A DNA stretch of 64,000 nt from Lepidonotus clava (taxonomy: Eukaryota > Annelida > Polychaeta > Phyllodocida > Polynoidae), in NCBI GenBank assembly GCA_936440205.1, contig OW387147.1, positions 21,849,629-21,913,628 of the forward strand. The letters are read 5' to 3'. Shown one piece after another: positions 41,901 through 45,213 of the stretch. Under the pieces are notes generated by a model. It had not been told where the DNA came from and searched no databases. It saw only the letters and a program-made list of their open reading frames with translations. Each line of letters begins with the position of its first letter. Positions within the stretch are counted from its first letter, which is position 1. The position numbers and the translations under genes were made by a program.

Positions 41901-44414
41901 ATACTTTTGTGATTTAAATAGATATTATTAGCGACTATGTATATGTGTGTGTCTCTAATATTTTGAAATAGAAAGTGTAAATAATCATTAACCCTTACAC
42001 TGCCAGAGGCCTCATATGGGGCCCTATAGTAAAATCCCATAGGAACACCATTGAAAGAATGCAAATTATGCTTTCAGAATCTGAAAGAATTTCCCAGATA
42101 TTCCAATCAGAACCAGAGATACAGGAATTTGAACATCGGACTATCAAGTCACTCAAAAATGTTAGAATTGCGATTCGAGAAACCATAAACAATGTATTTA
42201 CATTTGAATTTGCCATGATAATTAAAAATCATGAAAAATGGGTGAATTTATGTAAATGACATGATTTTTAATTTGCTCTAACTTTTCTTTCATCTATGAT
42301 AATCACAAACTGTCTTTTGCACAAAAAAGATAATGTTTTGATAATCATTTTTTATAAAGAGTGTCATAGTTATTTTATGAATAATCGGTTACCATGGTAA
42401 CCTGTAAATTACATAGTACGAGCAATTACTACACACAAGAAATTTGCCTTATTGGCACAGTGCCAACATTTGGAACGTTTTTATCAAAATTATTGAAAAA
42501 AAATTTTCATCTAAAGAATCTAAATTAAATTTGAGTTTTAGGGAATTTATGCACTATTTTTTGTATTTTGGGCAATATTTCAGTAAATATCAATTGCATT
42601 GTGATATATCTGGCAGTGAAAGGGTTAAATCCAATAGTCGTCCATATTACCTAATATATTGTTTTTTTTCAAAGGATCACCATACATTTATAGTCCTTTG
42701 TATTTGCAGTAACTACAACAACGTCAACAACATCCACAACTACAACTACAACACCAACAACCACTACAACTACCAGGGCAACATCCACTAGAAGGACGTC
42801 ATCAACTGAAACTACAACAGGTAAATTAAAGGAATACAATTAATATACTTTTTCACGTGCTTAGATATTCCTTTAAGGTGGCAGTGATGAATTGTTTTGT
42901 GACTGAATGGTGCTTTGGATGGTAACACTGCAATGTCACTCATTATAATTTGAATGAAAAAAATAAAGAGCATAACTTGGTCAGTTAAAATTTTGCCTAG
43001 CTTTGTCTGTTAATTATGAATAGATTTATGTACCACGAAATAGATTATCAGCATGATTCCTACTCACAATCCATCCGTCGAAACAATGCTATAACGTACC
43101 CAAATACTGTGCTATCACTAACAATGACAATTTAACATAAATACTTAAGGCCTTAGTCATAATTCGATAAAACCATGAAACGTTGCTTATGCATACACAT
43201 ATTTCCGTTGAAAAGCTGAGAGGTACTTAATATGCATTAGACAAGGTCCTTAGCATCGGTCAGCGAGACTGAAGTAGCAGTGGAACATTCTATGATAATT
43301 ATTTTAAACATTTTTGCGTTGCAGCTAACACACCGACCAGTACTCGGACGTCAACAACTGAAGAGGCTGTGAACCCTAACGGCAACTCTGGTAATTAATT
43401 AAAAAATATCGTAAAAAATATGAAATTTGATTGATGCTTAAATGATGCTTTGTCCTGAAAGGTATAACGCTTACATGCGTAGTAAATTAGGTTTGAAATG
43501 GTGCATTGGGTTATGAAATCTCTGTGTATACTGTATACAGATACTACATTATAAAATGGACAAATCCTATGATTTGTGTATTAACACTTGATGTATAATA
43601 ATTTATTAGGTACAATGCGTTGTTATGCGCATAATAGTAATATTATTATTGTACACTTATATTTGTATGCTCAGTTATGTAACCTATACGTTCGATGGAA
43701 GAACAAAAATCGAATTCAAAAATTCAAAAATTATTTTGCATCTATCTCAGCAACAATTCAAATTCCTGGAAACAATAGGTTGATTAGCGAAAAAAAAATC
43801 ATTTTTTGCAAATTTCTTATTTAGGTGGAATTCAGTTTGAAATGACATTGTATGCATGTTGGCTACCCATTGTGATGAATTCTGAACTTTAACTCATAAC
43901 ACCACACAACTCAATGTTCATTGGACTGATAACATACACATGATATTCTAGTAGAAATACAGTCAACAAAGTAGACTAATTTTAATATTATATACATAGA
44001 TACTGTTCGTCGTACATGGAATATGATTAAAGAGCGGTAATAGTAAATAACAATAAACAAAGTAATTAAGCTATAGGACAATAAATAAACATTTCCAATT
44101 TATTTTTTCTTCAAGGTCTCAGTGGAGGGCAGGTGGCAGGCATTGTTATTGGTGTCCTCATTGGAGTCGTACTTCTCATGCTTCTCGCATTGCTGCTGAC
44201 ATTGCGTTACAAGCCAGACGCCATCCCGCCACAGGCGATGAGCTTCATTCCCGTACCCGTCCTCCAGAGGGTGCGTCTTGACTACTCCACAACGCCAGTC
44301 CACTTTACCAACCCCATCTTTGGAGAAGAAGGTGGACTAAACCAAAACAAAATTTCCTTTGGAGCGGTTGACACAGGAGAACCTTTAAATGATTTTAATC
44401 AGAGTGACACGTAA
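2134..44414 (+). CDS. Giant single-pass membrane protein with 24 Methyltransf_FA (FAMeT-like) domains
   Basis: Fifty-five exons were traced by splice sites and reading phase: 2134-2218, 4850-4918, 6101-6230, 7228-7541 (or 8528-8847), then the exons listed under each domain, to the stop at 44412-44414. The coding total is 11,706 nt, divisible by three, giving 3,901 residues. Order: signal peptide, 23-residue linker, 24 repeats of about 150 residues (about 52-3743), a six-Cys module (about 1711-1795), a Thr-rich stalk (3744-3802), a membrane helix (about 3809-3832) and a 69-residue tail. Each repeat has the family pattern: an aromatic W-hT strand, F-x-V-K-A-C-x-D-A-x-I, YEhhIG, then FWhSW-x-x-G-x-h-x-h-G-x-G and a closing W-x-F/W-x-I strand. 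The family is named after crustacean farnesoic acid O-methyltransferase, but no SAM-binding motif is visible, so I infer extracellular binding or adhesion, not catalysis. Exon chain confident; function unknown. Confidence 0.9.
3061..3545. mobile_element. 485-bp inverted-repeat element in intron 1
   Basis: The ends TATATGACCCACTGAGGGGA (3061) and its counterpart running down to about 3512 are inverted repeats of some 32 bp. Inside lies a perfect 28-bp palindrome at 3178-3205 centred on CATTTAAATG. No coding potential. Confidence 0.6.
4850..4918 (+). CDS. Exon 2: short linker after signal peptide
   Basis: A 69-nt phase 1-1 exon with acceptor tttttctcag and donor gtaggt. It encodes 23 residues of no recognised domain, ending in an acidic IDQFEDG. 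It links the signal peptide to domain 1 and could be skipped without shifting the frame. Confidence 0.75.
5095..5630. mobile_element. MITE with CAGRGGCGGATMCAGG ends, split by another insertion
   Basis: Starts CAGAGGCGGATACAGGG and ends CCCTGAATCCACCCCTG, imperfect inverted ends, flanked by a direct CCTGTA. The same family recurs at 38561-38745 and 60435-60588. Its middle is interrupted by a TA-flanked element at 5143-5529. Confidence 0.6.
5143..5529. mobile_element. TA-flanked inverted-repeat element (Tc1/mariner-like MITE), shorter copy
   Basis: Begins TA-CTGTGAAAACACAGAGTTG and ends GTGTTTTCAGTG-TA. Its internal sequence (repeated AAAGTCACCTATGACAACCC, CATTCACTTACAACCCTA) matches the fuller copy at 16933-17582. 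It sits inside the 5095-5630 element. Confidence 0.65.
6101..6230 (+). CDS. Domain 1, first half (exon 3)
   Basis: Encodes the N-terminal half of the first repeat, with the strand YIWLTTENQFLRLRIKG and then LGAHIALA. It enters in phase 1 and ends in phase 2 (AA before gtaagaac). Both candidate downstream exons, 7228-7541 and 8528-8847, start in phase 2 with an A that completes a Lys codon. The usual Cys of this half is absent (KGRLGAHI), matching absence of its partner in both second halves. Confidence 0.85.
6279..6427. repeat. 15-bp minisatellite with an inverted arm
   Basis: Imperfect copies of GGGACAACTACCCCT run across 6279-6385, then the reverse complement (AGGGGTAGTTGTCCT) appears at about 6398-6427. 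The array can fold back on itself. It lies about 50 bp downstream of exon 3's donor, in the intron ahead of the alternative exons. Confidence 0.7.
7228..7541 (+). CDS. Domain 1, second half, variant A (exon 4a)
   Basis: 314 nt, phase 2 in and phase 1 out. It carries DAYEVIIG, then FRDFWISWEG, IKVGSGREVG, ITAVSMDT and the closing WQFLRDSG. It has about half its residues in common with the exon at 8528-8847, including the shared FRDFWISWEG and WQFLRDSG blocks. Joining both exons would break the frame, so I treat them as alternatives. Confidence 0.85.
7611..7789. mobile_element. MITE, CCTTCCATTAAG family, copy 1
   Basis: Inverted ends GGTGCCTTCCATTAAG and ACTTAATGGAAGGTCCCC. Three further copies occur at 23701-23865, 34272-34360 and 54941-55107. 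Confidence 0.6.
8528..8847 (+). CDS. Domain 1, second half, variant B (exon 4b, mutually exclusive)
   Basis: 320 nt, phase 2 in and phase 1 out, like exon 4a. It encodes TDAYEMVIG, FRDFWISWEGGKLAIGEG, EVG, ITAISMDT and WQFLRDSG, open throughout with a tttcag acceptor and a gtgtgt donor. No additional first-half exon was seen between 7542 and 8527. Differences lie mostly in the YEMVIG to FRDFW segment and in the G-x-G loop, so the swap would alter the domain surface and keep its core. Confidence 0.82.
9679..10137 (+). CDS. Domain 2 (single exon 5)
   Basis: One 459-nt phase 1-1 exon encodes a complete repeat: SDIWFTQPVRKHFVFGARGC, HVIILG, then ILSCKETRYFWVSW, IQVGKGLRIG and the closing FHFRNVEG. 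The Cys pair (ARGC and LSC) is present. The segment between IGLSDGEG and HVIILG is somewhat longer than in other repeats. Confidence 0.88.
10524..11231 (+). CDS. Domain 3 (exons 6-7)
   Basis: Exons 10524-10843 (phase 1 to 0) and 11078-11231 (phase 0 to 1). Motifs: FVFRVLACYNAVF, IQIILGTSES, ILSCHEYRHLWLAW, then LRVGSGMIPYENE and VEWQFSRSQG. The intron falls directly after the LAWH segment; the donor gtaggt is chosen because it keeps the normal six-residue spacing between the second W and the VG-x-G motif. Both conserved Cys are present. Confidence 0.85.
11802..12176. mobile_element. TTAA-flanked inverted-repeat element
   Basis: Begins TTAA-AGGGAGCCAAAA and ends TTTTGGCTCCCT-TTAA, a 16-bp perfect inverted repeat including the TTAA sites. 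The target preference suggests a piggyBac-type mobiliser. It ends 48 bp before exon 8. Confidence 0.6.
12224..12673 (+). CDS. Domain 4 (single exon 8)
   Basis: A 450-nt phase 1-1 exon with AWLTSAERRDLVFKVKG, TVRLILA, LTSFWVSWSGSSVALG and a closing STWQIGAEEG. It lacks both conserved Cys (KGESTV and LSSDHL). The strand that is normally YEhhIG has diverged to YTVQIS. Confidence 0.87.
13070..13962 (+). CDS. Domain 5 (exons 9-10)
   Basis: Exons 13070-13243 and 13702-13962, both phase 1-1, split within the ITIG strand. Motifs: TFWMTTAASVFPFKVLG, CYIALS, then ILSKDELRPLWVSW, IKIGKG and VEWKFSTEIG. A Cys lies two positions beyond the usual site (EKPCYI) and the partner position is Lys, making this one of two repeats without the normal pair or its clean absence. 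The intron holds a foldback element at 13327-13537. Confidence 0.85.
13327..13537. mobile_element. Foldback element, GGGCCATATCTTC family, copy 1
   Basis: Left arm GGGCCATATCTTCAAAACTG with GATTAGGCTAATCAGGTGAA; right arm is its inverse, ending GAAGGTATAGCCCC. The arms are about 60 bp each. Related copies at 18824-19047 and 22287-22350. Confidence 0.65.
14554..15009 (+). CDS. Domain 6 (single exon 11)
   Basis: A 456-nt phase 1-1 exon with YDQFWQDT, FSVQAKSDANFLMA, VYEITIGKDNN, ILSGSEFRTFWASW, IQVGRGPEVG and WEFYQLKG. Both conserved Cys are absent (AKSDAN and LSGSEF). This is among the most consensus-like repeats apart from the Cys loss. Confidence 0.88.
15248..16502 (+). CDS. Domain 7 (exons 12-14, ends at a GC donor)
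   Basis: Exons 15248-15459, 15877-16017 and 16391-16502. Motifs: FTVWGCSQATI, YQIIIGRNND, PCGQKTNFWVGW, IQLGRG, INAFSFG-like strand and LQWELDKGAG. The Cys pair is present. The last exon is best ended at 16502 before gcaagt, a GC-AG intron; the nearby GT at 16507 would give phase 2, whereas the next exon needs phase 1. Confidence 0.82.
15515..15713. mobile_element. 200-bp inverted-repeat element in the domain 7 intron
   Basis: Ends AGGTTTCACACTAGGGG and GACCAGTGTGAAACGCCCCC are inverted repeats. No other copy seen in the window. Confidence 0.5.
16933..17582. mobile_element. 650-bp TA-flanked Tc1/mariner-like MITE, full copy
   Basis: Begins TA-CACTGAAAACACAGAGTTG and ends CAACTTTGTGTTTTCAGTG-TA, inverted ends of about 24 bp with two mismatches. 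It contains three direct copies of a 22-bp AAAGTCACCTATGACAACCC unit near 17480-17535. It lies between exons 14 and 15. Confidence 0.7.
17622..18056 (+). CDS. Domain 8 (single exon 15)
   Basis: A 435-nt phase 1-1 exon with GLWMTVYKQDYLVFTLKTC, SDASIALS, AYEIEIE, then NCDKTEQEYWIGWRNGTIEI and the closing RWYLHDVQG. The Cys pair is present, with one extra residue between the second Cys and the YW. The exon starts 40 bp after a 650-bp inverted-repeat element (16933-17582). Confidence 0.88.
18491..19435 (+). CDS. Domain 9 (exons 16-17)
   Basis: Exons 18491-18722 (phase 1 to 2) and 19194-19435 (phase 2 to 1). Motifs: RDLWIVPL, INFNVISCFDARIALS, AYEIVIGSR, ILHCKHKREFWISWDDDT, IRVGEG and NWHFGINEG. 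The Cys pair is present. The intron contains a foldback element at 18824-19047. Confidence 0.86.
18824..19047. mobile_element. Foldback element, GGGCCATATCTTC family, copy 2
   Basis: Left arm GGGCCCATATCTTCATAGCT and right arm ending AAGATATGGGTCC, with inner GGCTAATCAGG / CCTGATCAGCC. Intron of domain 9. Confidence 0.65.
19876..20764 (+). CDS. Domain 10 (exons 18-19)
   Basis: Exons 19876-20051 (phase 1 to 0) and 20506-20764 (phase 0 to 1). Motifs: RFWVTVHGQKLVFFQVKSCD, VAIYL, YFIDLS, then LLSCTEYRTFWISWQDKELV, MGKG and NWTFLRSQG. The Cys pair is present. Confidence 0.86.
21172..22211 (+). CDS. Domain 11 (exons 20-22)
   Basis: Exons 21172-21359, 21694-21776 and 22033-22211, with phases 1-0, 0-2 and 2-1. 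Motifs: YYLFNVKACANAYVLMA, LELIIGAYEN, LLSCDSLRNFWLDW, IRFGTGDKG and GEWDLAQRY. The second intron separates the LSC element from the FWLDW core. The Cys pair is present. It is the last repeat before the six-Cys module. Confidence 0.85.
22287..22350. mobile_element. Foldback element, GGGCCATATCTTC family, half copy
   Basis: Only one arm is recognisable (GGGGCCATATCTTCGTAACT, then GTGATTAGGCTAATAGGG). The opposite arm is lost. Intron before the six-Cys exon. Confidence 0.5.
22534..22788 (+). CDS. Six-cysteine module between domains 11 and 12 (exon 23)
   Basis: A 255-nt phase 1-1 exon encodes 85 residues unlike the surrounding repeats. It has six Cys, in DNAC, SNC, QEC, TAC, PDC and VTC, with a spacing CIDTAC near the middle, a CMMVTC pair and an end reading YDVYSIQQTG. 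Size, exon symmetry and Cys layout resemble PAN/apple- or MANEC-like extracellular modules, but I cannot assign a family with confidence. Position near the middle of the ectodomain suggests a hinge or a separate binding site. Confidence 0.7.
23411..24300 (+). CDS. Domain 12 (exons 24-25)
   Basis: Exons 23411-23577 (phase 1 to 0) and 24012-24300 (phase 0 to 1), split right after the YE of the YEVIIG strand. Motifs: HWVSVNG, ISFKVKACAQVHLALA, SAIRTN, VLQCGNFQHLWVSWKDNI and a closing FMFGNVKG. The Cys pair is present. The intron holds a short inverted-repeat element and a TA microsatellite (about 23912-23946). Confidence 0.86.
23701..23865. mobile_element. MITE, CCTTCCATTAAG family, copy 2
   Basis: Left end GATATTCCATAAAGTATGTG, right end CATACATACTTAATGGAAGG. 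The left arm is diverged. Confidence 0.5.
24510..24539 (+). CDS. Thirty-nucleotide microexon between domains 12 and 13 (exon 26)
   Basis: A phase 1-1 exon of 30 nt, encoding DQKEPPLQIEG across its junctions. It has acceptor tatatag and donor gtgagt. Skipping it keeps the frame, so it may be an optional linker that changes spacing between two repeats. Confidence 0.65.
24883..25323 (+). CDS. Domain 13 (single exon 27)
   Basis: A 441-nt phase 1-1 exon with HRWSISKGYLVFELMACSDA, AYRIDLG, VLTCNESLPFWVEW, ITVGPG and GYWDVKKSEG. The Cys pair is present. The acceptor (tctctttgcaag) is followed in phase by DETYSM. Confidence 0.86.
25701..28105 (+). CDS. Domain 14 (exons 28-31, most fragmented repeat)
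   Basis: Exons 25701-25789, 26058-26167, 27136-27238 and 27973-28105, phases 1-0, 0-2, 2-0 and 0-1. Motifs: ELWRTAKNQNYIVFT, VKACNDAHILLS, YEIVIGMSSN, ILSCNEFRAFWIRWYQG, VGYGTQVG and VWHFSDIEG. The Cys pair is present. It is the only repeat cut into four exons, spread over 2.4 kb; one intron carries an inverted-repeat element at about 26270-26579. Confidence 0.83.
26270..26579. mobile_element. 310-bp inverted-repeat element in a domain 14 intron
   Basis: Left arm GTGCATTCCATAAAAATTTC followed by GTGATAAT; right arm ATTATCGTGAATTTTTTATG followed by GAAGGCAT. AT-rich interior, no coding potential. Confidence 0.55.
28393..29168 (+). CDS. Domain 15 (exons 32-33)
   Basis: Exons 28393-28600 (phase 1 to 2) and 28918-29168 (phase 2 to 1). 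Motifs: HVWVYEQTHFFEFSVRSC, EEANIFLS, YEIHIEG, LLDCDYFTKLWISWNDGM, IRVGHG and EWQFAKDAG. The Cys pair is present. Confidence 0.86.
29586..30318 (+). CDS. Domain 16 (exons 34-35)
   Basis: Exons 29586-29840 and 30139-30318, both phase 1-1. Motifs: DWVTVDVTTTFTYLRVAACS, DAEILLS, HKIILGMD, then LKCAIG before the intron and VWFWLSWFNGTISMGHG after it, ending AWEFSQMEG. The Cys pair is present. The loop between the IILG strand and the second Cys departs from the common T-P-G-h-L-S form. Confidence 0.83.
30619..31794 (+). CDS. Domain 17 (exons 36-38)
   Basis: Exons 30619-30710, 31108-31182 and 31491-31794, phases 1-0, 0-0 and 0-1. Motifs: HAWLLTTFSIFHFKVQ, ACNDATIALA, SYE, LRLGTNGN, LLNCDRFMPFWLTW, FRFGIG and KWIFKDDAG. 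The Cys pair is present. The segment between FWLTW and FGIG is a few residues longer than usual. Confidence 0.84.
32053..33332 (+). CDS. Domain 18 (exons 39-40)
   Basis: Exons 32053-32251 (phase 1 to 2) and 33097-33332 (phase 2 to 1). Motifs: TSFIFKVKAAKDAHIVL, AYEFVIGMAGNN, VLSDKEYRLFWISWANNR, LAIGRG and GSWEILPER. Both conserved Cys are absent. The intron holds a truncated LINE (about 32262-32718) that starts within a dozen bases of the donor. Confidence 0.85.
32262..32718 (+). mobile_element. 5'-truncated LINE in the domain 18 intron
   Basis: The + strand reads LWDKLPKDTQSADTLQDFKR and RVKKNFVDGLFV before a stop, the typical end of a LINE reverse transcriptase ORF. A 3' region follows, ending in an AT-rich tail (AAAATAAATAAATAA) at 32718. 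Only about 450 bp remain. It lies in sense orientation relative to the host gene. Confidence 0.7.
33572..33770. mobile_element. 200-bp inverted-repeat element
   Basis: Ends TACCCACTTGGGCGACCA and TAGTCGCCCATGGGTA are inverted repeats, and the interior carries further GCGAC / GTCGC pairs, so it can form a long hairpin. Intron before domain 19. Confidence 0.55.
33971..34851 (+). CDS. Domain 19 (exons 41-42)
   Basis: Exons 33971-34197 (phase 1 to 0) and 34650-34851 (phase 0 to 1). Motifs: VTFEVRACSEAQIRF, YELVIGGNDNT, VLSCSAFRKFWLSWEDGQ, FTLAKG and DWNIPRYAG. The Cys pair is present. The first strand, normally W-hT, is diverged (MSFEYGESK). Confidence 0.85.
34272..34360. mobile_element. MITE, CCTTCCATTAAG family, copy 3
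   Basis: Left end GGGGGCCTTCCATTAAGTAC, right end GCGTACATACTAAATGGAAG. At 89 bp it is the most compact copy, with a short spacer. Confidence 0.6.
35197..36048 (+). CDS. Domain 20 (exons 43-44)
   Basis: Exons 35197-35522 (phase 1 to 0) and 35916-36048 (phase 0 to 1). Motifs: GFWMTVSELTSYVFRIKAHS, AHILFT, AYEIIIGTD, ILSDEEYRWFWVSW, then a longer turn (GHYKEDSNGLIK), FGKG and WELMAYTG. Both conserved Cys are absent. Confidence 0.85.
36460..37329 (+). CDS. Domain 21 (exons 45-46)
   Basis: Exons 36460-36671 (phase 1 to 0) and 37092-37329 (phase 0 to 1). Motifs: GAWLTPIDQRLSFRVKG, LDARIALL, YEVLLGGFDNT, TLNSDRSKQFWVSWDSNN, IRVGEG and EWQIPQNQG. Both conserved Cys are absent. The first half resembles domain 1 (WLT, RVKGRLDARIAL versus RIKGRLGAHIAL). 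Confidence 0.86.
37729..39411 (+). CDS. Domain 22 (exons 47-49)
   Basis: Exons 37729-37909 (phase 1 to 2), 38853-39008 (phase 2 to 2) and 39296-39411 (phase 2 to 1). Motifs: QHWLSLGEMDRVVLRVKACE, AKILFV, SEIVIGLNN, VLDCNHFRSFWIYWSQDQ, IYVGMG and IWQIFGFRG. The Cys pair is present. The first intron carries a 185-bp inverted-repeat element with a poly(G) run (38561-38745). Confidence 0.84.
38561..38745. mobile_element. MITE, CAGGGGCGGATCCAGG family, with poly(G) tract
   Basis: Starts AGGGGCAGATCCAGGCGGGG and ends CCTGTATCTGCCCC. A G run of about 20 follows the left end, so this part may be unreliable in assembly. Confidence 0.6.
40035..40469 (+). CDS. Domain 23 (single exon 50)
   Basis: A 435-nt phase 1-1 exon with FYTSFRVRACNTAHFIIA, TYDVVFGSNDNS, ILSAEQFRRFWVNWHWGN, LTAGRG and NWDIDQRIG. 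It has the first Cys (RAC) but Ala at the partner site, the only repeat with an unpaired Cys at the usual position. Confidence 0.87.
40874..41585 (+). CDS. Domain 24 (exons 51-52)
   Basis: Exons 40874-41175 (phase 1 to 0) and 41432-41585 (phase 0 to 1). Motifs: YSFVFKVKAASSVHIALS, TWEIGLMANN, LLDKTQFKTFWVSWKNG, IAMGRESSFG and DWQFTFVDN. Both conserved Cys are absent. It is the last repeat, followed by the Thr-rich stalk; the exit donor gtaagg in phase 1 fits the next exon. Confidence 0.85.
41988..42628. mobile_element. 641-bp piggyBac-like non-autonomous element
   Basis: TTAA-CCCTTACACTGCCAGA at the left end and TCTGGCAGTGAAAGGG-TTAA at the right end: a TTAA target duplication plus near-perfect 16-bp inverted ends starting CCC, as in piggyBac. 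Interior without a transposase. It contains a perfect 14-bp palindrome GTTACCATGGTAAC at 42388-42401. Confidence 0.75.
42710..43390 (+). CDS. Thr-rich mucin-like stalk (exons 53-54)
   Basis: Exons 42710-42820 (37 codons, 25 of them Thr and 5 Ser) and 43325-43390 (22 codons, ANTPTSTRTSTTEEAVNPNG), both phase 1-1. Such segments are usually heavily O-glycosylated and hold the ectodomain away from the membrane. Either exon could be skipped without a frame change, giving stalk length variants. Confidence 0.85.
44116..44414 (+). CDS. Transmembrane helix and cytoplasmic tail (exon 55)
   Basis: After GLSGGQ comes a 24-residue hydrophobic helix with a GIVIGVLIGV core, stopped by RYK. The 69-residue tail contains HFTNPIFGEE, an NPxF motif of the kind bound by PTB domains or used for endocytosis, and a lone Tyr in RVRLDYSTTP. 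The stop is TAA at 44412-44414. The topology is type I. Confidence 0.88.
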
Positions 44415-44900
44415 AACTTGCGTTTACGTTTTGGTATACGTATTTGCTTTATTAGCGCTGGAACCTGACGCATGTAGTTGAAATACGCGTTCGTAACATT
44501 TTATTTATTTCAATGTGATATCGATCAAGCTTAGAGACGAAGTGTTAAAATACGGAGGATTTCCGAGCAAAGCGATACATCATTATATTACTTTCATTTA
44601 TACAACGACTCCATAATTATAGTAGTAAGAGAAATAATTAGAATACCTTGAAAGGATGAACTTTTTTTCGGTATGGTAATTTTCATTGGAATCACAGTAA
44701 GTGTATACAAATCGGATCATAAACCAAGTTTAATTTGAAATGCCTTAGTTGTATTTCTTAAGCAGTATAGCGCTCTTACCTGAACTTGTTATGTACATGT
44801 GCTTACTTGTTACAACTTGATAAATAATACAATCGAGTACCATATAGCTAGATACATATTATACATCCTTGTAAAATAAACTGTATAGAATATGTCATTC
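44415..44900 (+). other. Probable 3' UTR of the giant receptor gene
   Basis: About 490 nt of non-coding AT-rich sequence follow the stop. A canonical AATAAA lies at 44875-44880, so cleavage is expected shortly after 44890. A CpG-rich inverted-repeat element begins at 44951, just beyond. Confidence 0.6.
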
Positions 44901-44950
44901 GTTGCTCGCTTATTTGAATACATCCATATATCATTTCCACCACACGTGTA

Positions 44951-45213
44951 AAGCCATATTACACTACGCGTCGGGTCCCCGTCGCGCCGGGTCGCCCAAC
45001 GCGAACAACTCGCGTTATTTTACAAACATGTTTGTAAATCTATACCCCAACGCGACCCCCAATGCGTCCTCAACGCGACGCAAAACGCATAGTATAATAT
45101 ACTTCGCATTGGGTCCGACGGGTTGTGTAATATGGCCTGAACGCAAATCAGAGGCGTTGAGCAAGGTGAACCCACGCGTCCTCTAACCCGACGCGTCGTG
45201 TAATACGGCCTTA
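44951..45213. mobile_element. CpG-rich inverted-repeat element downstream of the receptor gene
   Basis: Left end AAGCCATATTACACTACGCG then TCGGGT; right end ACCCGACGCGTCGTGTAATA then CGGCCTTAA. The interior is dense in CG (CAACGCGAC, AACGCGACGC), unlike its surroundings. An inner pair ACAAACATGTTTGTA is palindromic. Confidence 0.6.

Noticed and set aside
42059-42259. Open frame of 66 residues inside the piggyBac-like element
   Set aside because: No similarity to a transposase and too short to weigh.
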